Source: Streptomyces sp. ISL-87 (GTDB lineage: Bacteria > Actinomycetota > Actinomycetes > Streptomycetales > Streptomycetaceae). Taken from it: DNA of 64,000 bases. Shown here in pieces: positions 52,757-60,850 of the stretch (positions are counted from its first letter, which is position 1; every line of letters starts with the position of its first letter). The position numbers and the translations under genes are program-made. The notes below the pieces were generated by a model. The model was not told where the DNA came from. It was given only the letters and a program-made list of their open reading frames with translations, and searched no databases. Where the stretch lies: positions 18,822 through 82,821 of the forward strand of contig NZ_JAGGOY010000042.1 of the NCBI RefSeq assembly GCF_018614095.1, written 5' to 3'.

Positions 52757-53845
52757 TCAGTGGCAGCCGCAACTCGCGCTGGACACGCGCTGCATCCGGC
52801 CGCGGCGCACCGCCTTGCGGGCGCCGAGTACAGCGGTTCCGTCCGATGTCAGCAGCGAACTGCGGGGGCACAGGAAGGCCAGTGCGAAGCGTGTGGCCGG
52901 TGTGATCCCGATCCCCAGGTTCACAACGCCGCTGGTGGCGCCGTACACCTCGTTGGGTCCGCAGTTCGCCGGAATGATCTCCGTGGTGGTGTTGATCCCG
53001 AAGCCGAGTTCCCAGATGACGCGGTAACGCGGATCGTGGTCAAGGAGCTTCTCCAGCTCCGCGGCGGCCGGCGCGGCCCCCGGAGTCTGCGGGGTGACAC
53101 CCTCGATGCTTCCGGCGGTGACGTGCAGCGTCACGGCGTGCGAGACGAGGGGCGAGAGGGCTTGGAACAGCCGCTGCTGCTCGGCGCCGTCGGCGGGGTC
53201 CGCGTGCCGGTGCACGATCGGCCACCCGCGCAGCGTCAGGTCCCCGCTCAGACCGAGCAGCCGGGCTTCCGGCTCGAAGGTGGTGATCTCCGCAGCGGTG
53301 ACGCTCAACTTGCCCGAGGGGAATATCTGTTGATCGCCGGGCTCCAGGACTCCCGCCTGCTGGTTCCAGACGCACTCGCCGGCCGTGTGGTCGAATTCGG
53401 CTTCGGTGCCGGCCGAGTCGTCGACGATCGTCAGCCGGTCGCTGTCCCCGACGAGGTCGAAGAACTCCTCGGCGGTGGCGGCCTGTTGGGCGATGTCGGT
53501 CTTCGCCGCGGTACGCAGGAAGTAGCGGACGTACTCGTCGGTGAGCGGGGTGGACCCGGCGGGCAGCACGGCCAGCTTGCGCGGGCCCAGCTCTTGCGGC
53601 GTCGGCGAATCGAGGAAGCGGCCGGGGCAGACGGCCAGTACGTGCGCGTCCGGCGGGGCGCTTTCCGCGATCAGTGTGCCCAGCCGCGTCCCGCGGGGCA
53701 GCGTCAGGTGGAGAACGCGGGAATACCCGTCACCGGGGAGCAGCGAAACGCTCTCGCCGCCGTCCTCACTTGTGATCAGACAGAATGTCTCGGCCGGCTC
53801 GCCGAATTGACCGAAGTCATGTGGGGTGAGTTCCAGCGGTGACAC
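52757..53845 (-). CDS. M29-like peptide-binding protein, paralogue B (ligands lost)
   Basis: 362 residues from GTG 53845 with GGGAG upstream. It is clearly homologous along its length to the product of 54041-55108 (QFGExxxxFCL at 13-24, WNQQAG near 160, PSG near 177, LRGWPI, E279 region RVIWELG, NEVYG). The fold resembles M29 (aminopeptidase T-like) metallopeptidases, but positions that are E180, H309, H321 and D323 in the paralogue are K179, N309, A321 and A323 here, so it is probably not a metalloenzyme. The C-terminus ends SCGCH. Likely binds the precursor peptide. Confidence 0.75.
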   Translation of the reverse strand: MSPLELTPHDFGQFGEPAETFCLITSEDGGESVSLLPGDGYSRVLHLTLPRGTRLGTLIAESAPPDAHVLAVCPGRFLDSPTPQELGPRKLAVLPAGSTPLTDEYVRYFLRTAAKTDIAQQAATAEEFFDLVGDSDRLTIVDDSAGTEAEFDHTAGECVWNQQAGVLEPGDQQIFPSGKLSVTAAEITTFEPEARLLGLSGDLTLRGWPIVHRHADPADGAEQQRLFQALSPLVSHAVTLHVTAGSIEGVTPQTPGAAPAAAELEKLLDHDPRYRVIWELGFGINTTTEIIPANCGPNEVYGATSGVVNLGIGITPATRFALAFLCPRSSLLTSDGTAVLGARKAVRRGRMQRVSSASCGCH

Positions 53846-53876
53846 GGCGCACTCCCTGGTGAAAGACGACGGGAAC

Positions 53877-53910
53877 CCCGTGGCGGGGCATTCACATGCC
53901 CCGCCACGGG
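53877..53910 (-). terminator. Long stem-loop between the peptide gene and paralogue B
   Basis: CCCGTGGCGGGGCAT at 53877-53891 and ATGCCCCGCCACGGG at 53896-53910 form a perfect 15-bp stem with a 4-nt loop, just after the peptide stop codon. It has no U-tract, and would act as partial terminator or mRNA stabiliser so that peptide mRNA is in excess. Confidence 0.8.
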
Positions 53911-53917
53911 TCGGTAC

Positions 53918-53974
53918 TCAGCCCAGGAGCGTGCCCAGGTAGTTACGGTTCTTCTGCACCTTGATCTTCTTCAT
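53918..53974 (-). CDS. 18-residue peptide gene, putative RiPP precursor
   Basis: The frame reads MKKIKVQKNRNYLGTLLG. It has a perfect AGGAGGTGA site (about 53979-53988) six bases upstream of the ATG, stronger than any nearby gene. The N-terminal half is strongly basic (K2, K3, K5, K8, R10) and looks like a recognition leader; the C-terminal half YLGTLLG is hydrophobic and is the candidate core. It lies between two paralogous genes and is followed by a strong hairpin, as for RiPP precursors. Too short for database-based prediction, so it is easily missed. Confidence 0.8.
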   Translation of the reverse strand: MKKIKVQKNRNYLGTLLG

Positions 53975-54040
53975 GACAGTCACCTCCTGTTGAATGGATT
54001 TCTTTTCATTCACCCCGAACGGTCCGACGGTCGAAAGCCG

Positions 54041-55108
54041 CTAATCCGCGGTGACGACCCTCTCCACCGTGGGGTGGTCCGGGTGGCCGATCAGCGCCAG
54101 TCCATTACTGCTAAGGACGCGCGTGTCGGGTGAAATGATGTCCAGGTGGTACTGGGTGTACGGAGTGAGGCCGAGGCCGTAGTGGAGACAGCCCTCCGTG
54201 CCGCCGTACACCTCGTTCATGGCGTGGTTGCCGGGCAGGATGTCGAGAGAGGTGTTGAGGGCGTGGCCGATCTCCCACACGATCCGGTAGCGGGAGTCCA
54301 CGGCGAACATCTGCTCCAGCATCGCCACGGCCGGCGCGGCGCCCGGGTCCAGCGCCTCCAGGCGGGTGATCCTGCCGTCCTCGACCTTGGCCTTGATGGC
54401 GTTGTCACGCATCGCCCAGAGCTGGGAGTGGATGCGGGCCTGGTCGGTCCGGGAGAACGACGGGGTGCCGTTGTGCAGGATCGGGTACCCCCGCAGCGTG
54501 ATCTCGCCTTCCAGCGGCAGTTTCAGGGCCTCGTCGAACTCCCTGATCTCCACCGGCAGCACGCTGATCTCGCCGGACGGCACGATCTGCTGGTCGCCCC
54601 ACTCCAGCGGCCCGGCCTGCTGGTTCCACACCAGACCGTCGCGCAGGTGGTCGAGCACGGCCCGGGTGCCGTGCACGGGGTCGACGTACACCAGGTGGTC
54701 GGCCTCTTCGGCGAGCTCGAAGAACGTGTCGCAGAACGCCGCCTGGTCGGCCGACGAGGTCCGCTCCATCACTCCGAGGAAGTGCCGGATCTCATCGAGG
54801 GAAGTGGGCGTCGAATTGCACGCCATGCCCATGATCTTCCGCTGCCCCACCAGATCGGGATCCGGTGACTCGAAGAACCTGTAAGGCGATACCACCAGAA
54901 TGTGGGCGGGTTCCGGGATGCGCTTTTCGAGGAGATCCTCGAACCGGTCTTGCGTCCCCATCGGGATGGTGAGGTAATTCTTGTACGAGGCGGACTCGAC
55001 AATCTCGAACTGATCGACCAACTCGGGGTTCGTGACCAGACAGAACGTGCTGCCGGTGGCCTCGCCGAACTGGCTGAAGCGCCCGGGATCGATGGATATC
55101 TGTGACAT
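54041..55108 (-). CDS. M29-like peptide-binding protein, paralogue A (ligands kept)
   Basis: 355 residues from ATG 55108 with GGGAG five bases upstream. Homologous to paralogue B. The M29-type metal ligands can be traced: E180 in VPSGEISV, E279 in IVWEIGH, H309 in GCLHYGLG, and H321/D323 in YHLDIIS, in the same order as in M29 aminopeptidases. The N-terminal 150 residues are a different domain with QFGE at 13-16. The crocagin proteins CgnB and CgnE are a known example of two homologous peptide-binding proteins around a tiny precursor; a link is inferred from gene logic and needs structural comparison. Confidence 0.75.
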   Translation of the reverse strand: MSQISIDPGRFSQFGEATGSTFCLVTNPELVDQFEIVESASYKNYLTIPMGTQDRFEDLLEKRIPEPAHILVVSPYRFFESPDPDLVGQRKIMGMACNSTPTSLDEIRHFLGVMERTSSADQAAFCDTFFELAEEADHLVYVDPVHGTRAVLDHLRDGLVWNQQAGPLEWGDQQIVPSGEISVLPVEIREFDEALKLPLEGEITLRGYPILHNGTPSFSRTDQARIHSQLWAMRDNAIKAKVEDGRITRLEALDPGAAPAVAMLEQMFAVDSRYRIVWEIGHALNTSLDILPGNHAMNEVYGGTEGCLHYGLGLTPYTQYHLDIISPDTRVLSSNGLALIGHPDHPTVERVVTAD

Positions 55109-55181
55109 GATCACTCCCGTCATGGCCTTTGCCACTTGCCCTCGCCGTGGTCACTACTTTGGCGTTCGGGAGCTACTGCGC

Positions 55182-55212
55182 GCTATAGGACCATTGTCCC
55201 TGGGAATGTCAC
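55182..55212 (-). promoter_or_regulatory. Possible promoter for paralogue A and the peptide operon
   Basis: On the minus strand, GTGACA (55207-55212) is followed after 19 bp by TATAGC (55182-55187), about 75 bp before the start of paralogue A. The spacer is long, so this is weak. If real, paralogue A, the peptide gene and downstream genes could be transcribed apart from the aminotransferase. Confidence 0.3.
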
Positions 55213-55223
55213 AGACGTGGTTC

Positions 55224-56435
55224 TTATGCCCTGTCGGAAACTCCGTCGCGAACCGCGTCGAGGACCCCGGCGATGCCCTGTGCGAGGCAGGGGATCCGGT
55301 CCGCCGGGATGCCCGCGATGTTGACCCGCCCCGACGTCGTCCCGTAGATGGCGAACTGGCTGCGCAGCCGGAGCATCTGATCCGGCGTCAGCGGCAGCAT
55401 CGAAAACATCCCCTTCTGACGCGCGAGCGACTCTGCCTGGGACTCCCAGCCCAGGCCCATCAACTGCGCTGTCAGATCAGACCTGTTGGCCGTGATCCGG
55501 CCCCGCATGGCATCCAGTTCGGCCCGCCAGGCGGCCCGCAGCCCGTCGTCCTCCAGGATGGCCGTCACGACCGCCGCGCCGTGCTCCGGCGGCATCGAGT
55601 AGAGCGTGCGGGCGGCGTTCTGCAACGCCGTCTCGGCGTGCCGCAGCGCCTGACGGGACGCACCGAGTACGACGGCGCAGCCCGTGCGGTCGCTGTAGAG
55701 GCCGAAGTTCTTCGAACAGCTGATGGCGATGAGCATCTCCGGCACCCGCTCCGCGAGCATCCGGGTGGCCGCCAGGTCCGCTTCCAGGCCGTCACCGAGC
55801 CCGTGGTACGCGAGGTCGACGAACGGGACCCAGCCGTTGCGGACCGAGAGTTCCGCCACGGCCTCCCACGCCTGCGGCGACGGGTCGACTCCGGTGGGGT
55901 TGTGGCAGCAGCCCTGGAGCAGGACGACGTCGTCACGTCGTGCGTCCTCAAGGTCCCGCAGCATGGCGGCGGTGTCGGACCGGCCCTCCGCGTCGAGCCA
56001 GCCGTACGTACGCACCGTCAGGCCGGCGGCCTCCAGGATGGGCCGGTGGTTGACGTAGGCGGGGTCGCTGATCCACACCGTGGTGCCCGGGCGGGTCCGG
56101 CAGACCAGATCGGCCAGCAGCCGCAGTGCGCCGCTGCCGGCGACGGTCTGGACGGCAACGGCCCGCTCGGCCGCTTCGCCGGTCCCCAGCACCATCGACA
56201 CCATCGCGCGGTTGAACGCGCCGTTGCCGGAGAGCCCGCGGTACTCCTTGGACTCGGAACGCTCCGCCAGGCGTATCTCGGCCTCGCGCACCGCCGCCAT
56301 GACGGGGGTGCCGCCGGTGTGGTCCCGGTACACGCCGAGGACGAGGTTCAGGCGTTCGGGCCGCGCGTCGGCGCCGAACGCCTCGGTCAGGTCCCACAGC
56401 GGGTCGACGGGCGGCGGGAGGAGAAGCTCAAGCAT
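55224..56435 (-). CDS. Class I aminotransferase (aspartate/aromatic AT, TyrB/AspC-like)
   Basis: 403 residues from ATG 56435. Pyridoxal-phosphate binding: GCCHNPTGVDPSPQAW with the Asn, Asp in FVDLAYHGLGDGL, the Schiff-base Lys in ISCSKNFGLYSDRTG, and the Arg in TSGRVNIAG that binds the alpha-carboxylate. It overlaps the upstream EamA gene by 8 bp. It probably makes or interconverts an amino-acid building block of the cluster product. Confidence 0.92.
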   Translation of the reverse strand: MLELLLPPPVDPLWDLTEAFGADARPERLNLVLGVYRDHTGGTPVMAAVREAEIRLAERSESKEYRGLSGNGAFNRAMVSMVLGTGEAAERAVAVQTVAGSGALRLLADLVCRTRPGTTVWISDPAYVNHRPILEAAGLTVRTYGWLDAEGRSDTAAMLRDLEDARRDDVVLLQGCCHNPTGVDPSPQAWEAVAELSVRNGWVPFVDLAYHGLGDGLEADLAATRMLAERVPEMLIAISCSKNFGLYSDRTGCAVVLGASRQALRHAETALQNAARTLYSMPPEHGAAVVTAILEDDGLRAAWRAELDAMRGRITANRSDLTAQLMGLGWESQAESLARQKGMFSMLPLTPDQMLRLRSQFAIYGTTSGRVNIAGIPADRIPCLAQGIAGVLDAVRDGVSDRA

Positions 56436-57432
56436 CAGCGGGGCCCTCGGACTTGGATTCGGATTCGGATGCGGATTCGGATGCGGCGTGGAGCCGGGGG
56501 CGCCGGTTGGCGAGAACGACGCCCGCGGTGATGAGGGGAACACCGATGAGCACGGTGAGGGTCGGCGACTCGTCCAGCAGCGGGACGGCGAGCAGCACGA
56601 CGGCGACCGGGCTGAGGCTTCCGATGACGGAGCTGCGCTCCGCGCCCAGCCGGCGGATGGCGAACGCGTAGAGCAGACCGGCGCACAAGCCGACCCCGAG
56701 CCCCTGCACCACCAGGAACAGCGCGATGTCGCTGCCTGCCGCGGACGCGAGGCCGGTGGGGAGGATCCCGGTGAGGACCAGGAGCGCCATGACCGCGAAC
56801 GAGGGCAGGCACAGCAGTCCGATCGACCCGACGGGGTCGAGGTCCACCTCCCGCAGCCCCACGGTGTACAGGGCCCACAGCCCGCTGGCGACCAGCAGGA
56901 TGCCGGCGCCGGCCAGTACGTCCGTGTCCAGCGCGGCGACGTAGCGCCAGACGAGGGCGACCACACCGGCCGCGATCAGCGCGAGCCCGACCGTCTGGGT
57001 TCCCCGGGGCGCGCCGCGGCCGCCGGCGACCATGAGCGCGGAGACGAACAGCGGGACCATCCCGGGGACGATCGAGCCGACGAATGCCGCCGAGGTCAGG
57101 GAGCCGCCGTACATCGCCGCCAGGAAGAACGGCACGCCCGCCCCGCAGATGATCTTGGCTGCGGTGGCCAGGGGCACCGCGGCGATGCGCCGGCGGCGCC
57201 GCCACAGGGCGGGCGCCAGGACGAGGACGGGGACCCCGAAGCGCAGCAGGGCAGCGTCGGCGGGCAGTAGGGAGGAGGCGCTCAGGGCCCGGGCGCTGAG
57301 CGCGAAGGCGGCCCAGATCGTCACGGTCACCAGAAGCGCCAGCATGCCCTCCGCCTGCGGGGAGAGCCGGCGGCGGCCCGCGGCCCGGCCGTCCGGGGGC
57401 ATCGTCGCGGGCCTGGTGTTCGTGGTGACCAA
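56428..57432 (-). CDS. EamA/DMT family transporter
   Basis: 334 residues from TTG 57432, chosen for GGAGG seven bases upstream; an ATG at 57402 is an alternative. Ten predicted membrane helices in two EamA repeats (GGSLTSAAFVGSIVPG and RLGAERSSVIGSLSPVAVVLLA). The tail has a short Glu/Ser repeat (ASESASESESKSEG). Likely exports an amino acid or metabolite. Divergent from the Lrp gene, which may regulate it, as LysE/EamA-type exporters often are. Confidence 0.88.
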   Translation of the reverse strand: MVTTNTRPATMPPDGRAAGRRRLSPQAEGMLALLVTVTIWAAFALSARALSASSLLPADAALLRFGVPVLVLAPALWRRRRRIAAVPLATAAKIICGAGVPFFLAAMYGGSLTSAAFVGSIVPGMVPLFVSALMVAGGRGAPRGTQTVGLALIAAGVVALVWRYVAALDTDVLAGAGILLVASGLWALYTVGLREVDLDPVGSIGLLCLPSFAVMALLVLTGILPTGLASAAGSDIALFLVVQGLGVGLCAGLLYAFAIRRLGAERSSVIGSLSPVAVVLLAVPLLDESPTLTVLIGVPLITAGVVLANRRPRLHAASESASESESKSEGPADA

Positions 57433-57535
57433 GGAGCTTCCTCCAGCCTCAAGGGCCGGATTCGGCCATGGGGCAACGCTAGGTCTTTCCCTGGGGCAGC
57501 CGATTGCCAGTTCTGCCTCCCCGGCATAGGTTTGG

Positions 57536-57548
57536 GGCAGAATCTGCC
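57536..57548. promoter_or_regulatory. Palindrome GGCAGAATCTGCC, candidate Lrp/AsnC operator
   Basis: A perfect 13-bp palindrome that ends just before the ribosome site of the Lrp gene. Related half sites (GGCAG, CTGCC) occur at 57495-57517 in the same gap. Position fits autorepression and control of the divergent exporter. Confidence 0.55.
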
Positions 57549-57559
57549 AAGGAGTGACC

Positions 57560-58018
57560 ATGGACGCGGTCGATCTGCACATCATCCGCGAATTGCAGGA
57601 CGACGGAAGGCTGTCCAACCAGGACCTCGCCGACCGGGTCCGGCTGTCCCCGTCGCCCTGTCTGCGCCGGGTGCGGCGGCTGGAGGAGGCCGGCCTCATC
57701 CGCGGGTACACGGCGATGGTCGACCAGGTCGCCTTCGGGCTCCCGATCACCGTCTTCGTCCGGATACGGCTGGAACGCCACACGGGGGAGGCGGTCCGGA
57801 TCTTCGAGGAGCACGTCGCGGTCATCGAGCACATCCAGGACTGCTACCTGATGGCCGGAAGCAGCGACTACCTGCTCAGGGTCGTCATCGAAAGCCTCCA
57901 GGCGTACGAGGCCCTGGTGCGCGACCGGATCCACGCCATCCCCGGCATCGCCTCGATCGAATCGAGCTTCGCGTACGGCAGTGTCAAGCAGTCCAGGACC
58001 TACCCGAGTCCCGTCTGA
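57560..58018 (+). CDS. Lrp/AsnC family regulator
   Basis: 152 residues from ATG 57560 with AAGGAG five bases upstream; a GTG six bases before it is also in frame. N-terminal helix-turn-helix (DAVDLHIIRELQDDGRLSNQDLADRVRLSPSPCLRRVRRLEEAGLI) and a RAM ligand domain (CYLMAGSSDYLLRVVI). Members sense amino acids. Divergent from the EamA-aminotransferase pair, so it probably controls the operon by amino-acid supply. Confidence 0.93.
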   Translation: MDAVDLHIIRELQDDGRLSNQDLADRVRLSPSPCLRRVRRLEEAGLIRGYTAMVDQVAFGLPITVFVRIRLERHTGEAVRIFEEHVAVIEHIQDCYLMAGSSDYLLRVVIESLQAYEALVRDRIHAIPGIASIESSFAYGSVKQSRTYPSPV

Positions 58019-58052
58019 CGCACGCCCCGATCAGCCGTCCTCCGGGGCCCCC

Positions 58053-60701
58053 TCAGCTGTCCTCCGGGTCCGGCAGCGGCTGCTCGGACCAGATGACCTT
58101 CCCTTCGGGCGTGTACCGGGCGCCCCACCGCCGGCTGATCTGCGCCACCAGGAAGAGTCCGCGGCCCCCCTCGTCCGTGGTGGTGGCGTACCGCAGGTGC
58201 GGCGAGGTGCTGCTGCCGTCGAAGACCTCGCAGGTCAGCACCCGGTCGTGCAGCAGACGCACGCGCACCGGCTCGGCGCCGTGGCGGATGGCGTTCGTGA
58301 TGAGCTCGCTCAGCACCAGCTCCGTGCCGAAGGCGAGCGCCGACAGACCCCACTCCTCCAGCTTCGCCACGGCGACGGCCCGCATGGACCCGACCGCGCT
58401 CGGATGGAACGCCACCTCCCACTCGGCGATGCGATCCGCCCCCAGCGCCTGCATCCGCGCCACCAGCAGGGCCACGTCGTCACGGGGGCGCTCCGGCAGC
58501 AGCTCCTTGAGGATCGCCCGGCAGGTCTCCTCCGGACGCCGGTCGGCGTGTGCCAGGGCCGAGCGGAGCAGGTCGAGCCCCTCGTCCAGGTCGCGCGTGC
58601 GGTCCTCGATCAGCCCGTCGGTGTACAGCACCAGCTGGCTTCCCTCGGCCAGGTCCAGCTCCACAGCCTCGAAGGGAAGCCCGCCCAGCCCCAGCGGCGC
58701 GCCCGCTGGCAGCTCGGGGATCTCCACGGTGCCGTCCGGGTGCACCACCACCGGGGGTACGTGCCCCGCCCGTGCCACGGTGCAGCGCTGGGTCACGGCG
58801 TCGTAGACGGCGTACAGGCAGGTGGCTCCGAGCAGGCCGCCGTCGGTGTCGCCGCCTTCCGCGCTCTGGTCGATGTACTGGACGAGGTCGTCGAGACGGG
58901 CGAGGAGCTCATCGGGGGGCAGGTCCAGGGAGGAGAAGTTGAGCACGGCCGTGCGTAGCCGGCCCATGGTGGCCGCCGCGTGCAAACCGTGGCCGACGAC
59001 GTCGCCGACGACGAGCGCCACCCGGCTGCCGGGGAGCGGGATCACGTCGAACCAGTCGCCGCCCACCCCGGACTGCGCGGGCAGGTAGTAGTGGGCCACC
59101 TCCACGGCGCTCTGCTCGGGCAGCTCCTGCGGCAGCAGGCTGCGCTGGAGGGTCACGGCCAGGGCGTGCTCGCGGGTGTAGCGGCGGGCGTTGTCGATGG
59201 TGACCCCGGCCCGGGCCACCAGCTCCTCCGCCAGCGACAGATCCTCCTCGTCGAAGGGTTCCGGCTTCTGCGAGCGCCAGAAGTTCACCACGCCGAATAC
59301 GACGCCGCGAGCCTTGAGGGGGGCCGTGATCAGCGAGTGGATGCCGTAGTCGATGACGGCCTGCGCCCGGGGCGGATCCTGCGCGTACCAGCCGGGCGCG
59401 TCGGAGAGATCGCCGATGACCTCGGCCTGCCCGCTGCTGAGGCCGCGGGCCTGCGGGGTGGACGGCAGGAAGTCGATCACCCGGCCGCGCGGGTACAGCG
59501 GCAAGTCGTCCCGGATGCCGCTGACCGCGGTTCGGACCAGGTCCGCGGCGGCGCCGGTGGGCTCGTCGCCGTGGAGTACGGGCTCCGCCAGATCGACGGT
59601 CACGAAGTCCGCGAACCGGGGTACGGCGACATCGGCCAGCTCCTGGGCCGTCTGCTCCACATCGAGGGTGGTGCCCACGCCGACGCCGGCGTCGTACAGC
59701 AGCCTCAGCCGCCTGCGGGCCGCCTCGGCCCGGGTGCTGAGGACGCGCATCTCGGTGGAGTCCCGGATGGTGACCGCCGTCCCCTCGGGCCCGCCCTTGG
59801 GGCGGGTCGGCCGCTGGTTGATCACCAGCAGCCGGTCCCCGGCCTCGTGCACCTCGTCGGTGGCCACCCGGCCGGACAGCAGGAGGTCGACCAGCCGCCC
59901 GTCGAGCCCCGACACCTGCCGCAGGTGCTGCCCCTCGGCGTCGGCCGGAAGCATGAGCAGCCGTTTCGCCTCGTCGTTCGCGAGCAGCAGGAGGCCTGCG
60001 CCGTCGGTGATCAGCACCCCTTCGCGGACGGAGTGCAGCACCGCGTCGTGGTGCTCGTACATCCGTGTCATCTCGAGCGGGCCGAGCCCGTGGGTCTGCC
60101 GCCGCAGACGCCGGGTGATCAGTGCCGTGCCCGCGGTGGCCAGGGCAAGGCCAGCCGCGCAGGCTCCTAGGATGACGGGGAGCTGCCGGTCGAACGCGCC
60201 CGTGACGTTCTCCACCGTGAGGCCCGCCGAGACCAGTGCCACCACCTGCCCGTCGGGGGCGAACACCGGCACCACGGCCTGGATCTCCTGGCCCAGGGGA
60301 CCCTCCACGCTCTCGGTGTAGACCTGGCCGGCCAACGAGGGCTCGATCGTGCCCACGAACCGCTTGCCGATGCGGTCGGGGAGGGGATGGGTGTAGCGGA
60401 TCCCGTTGGTGTCCATCACGACGATGAAGTCCACCCCGGCGTCCTTGCGCGTCACCTCGGTGAGGGGCTGGAGGGTCTTGGAGGGATCGGGGGACTGGAG
60501 CGCCTGGCGAAGCCCGAGCGAATGGGCGAAGGTCTGTGCGACCGCCACCGACCGGCTGCGGGCCTCTCGGTCGACGTCGTGACGCGACTGGAGGACCAGG
60601 GCCAGTACCGCACCGGCGGCGAGCAGCACCACGATCGCCACCTGAAGGACGAATACCTGTCTGGCGACGCTTCGCGGGCGATTTCTGCTCAGTGACCGCA
60701 C
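58053..60701 (-). CDS. Sensor protein: sCache-PAS-GAF-PP2C-HATPase
   Basis: 882 residues from GTG 60701; a longer frame to 60971 has no support. Order: membrane helix (about 15-35), an extracytoplasmic sCache-like sensor (about 45-175, ending DGQVVALVSAGLTV), a second membrane helix, PAS (VREGVLITDGAGLLLLAND), GAF (about 330-520), a PP2C domain (GGDWFDVIPLPG, VVGDVVGHGLHAA, CTVARAGHVPP, LYTDGLIEDRT, RDDVALLVARM) and a C-terminal HATPase (LVLSELITNAIRHG, DEGGRGLFLVAQ). It joins phosphatase and anti-sigma kinase functions in one chain, typical of Streptomyces. Confidence 0.92.
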   Translation of the reverse strand: MRSLSRNRPRSVARQVFVLQVAIVVLLAAGAVLALVLQSRHDVDREARSRSVAVAQTFAHSLGLRQALQSPDPSKTLQPLTEVTRKDAGVDFIVVMDTNGIRYTHPLPDRIGKRFVGTIEPSLAGQVYTESVEGPLGQEIQAVVPVFAPDGQVVALVSAGLTVENVTGAFDRQLPVILGACAAGLALATAGTALITRRLRRQTHGLGPLEMTRMYEHHDAVLHSVREGVLITDGAGLLLLANDEAKRLLMLPADAEGQHLRQVSGLDGRLVDLLLSGRVATDEVHEAGDRLLVINQRPTRPKGGPEGTAVTIRDSTEMRVLSTRAEAARRRLRLLYDAGVGVGTTLDVEQTAQELADVAVPRFADFVTVDLAEPVLHGDEPTGAAADLVRTAVSGIRDDLPLYPRGRVIDFLPSTPQARGLSSGQAEVIGDLSDAPGWYAQDPPRAQAVIDYGIHSLITAPLKARGVVFGVVNFWRSQKPEPFDEEDLSLAEELVARAGVTIDNARRYTREHALAVTLQRSLLPQELPEQSAVEVAHYYLPAQSGVGGDWFDVIPLPGSRVALVVGDVVGHGLHAAATMGRLRTAVLNFSSLDLPPDELLARLDDLVQYIDQSAEGGDTDGGLLGATCLYAVYDAVTQRCTVARAGHVPPVVVHPDGTVEIPELPAGAPLGLGGLPFEAVELDLAEGSQLVLYTDGLIEDRTRDLDEGLDLLRSALAHADRRPEETCRAILKELLPERPRDDVALLVARMQALGADRIAEWEVAFHPSAVGSMRAVAVAKLEEWGLSALAFGTELVLSELITNAIRHGAEPVRVRLLHDRVLTCEVFDGSSTSPHLRYATTTDEGGRGLFLVAQISRRWGARYTPEGKVIWSEQPLPDPEDS

Positions 60702-60850
60702 CGACGTCCCCGGCACGGGTTGCAAGGATGGGTCACGAGACCATTTGTAGCACTGCCGGTCGCCCCGGGTACGGCTTACAGCGCTGCCCGTGCCCGTTCG
60801 GGGCAAGCTGGCTACCCCGGCGGGGTAGCCGCAGGGGATTTCTCGGGACG

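Noticed and set aside
53918..53974. Peptide gene as a lanthipeptide, lasso or thiopeptide precursor
   Set aside because: No LanB/LanC, lasso cyclase, YcaO or radical SAM gene is nearby, and the peptide has no Cys or Ser.
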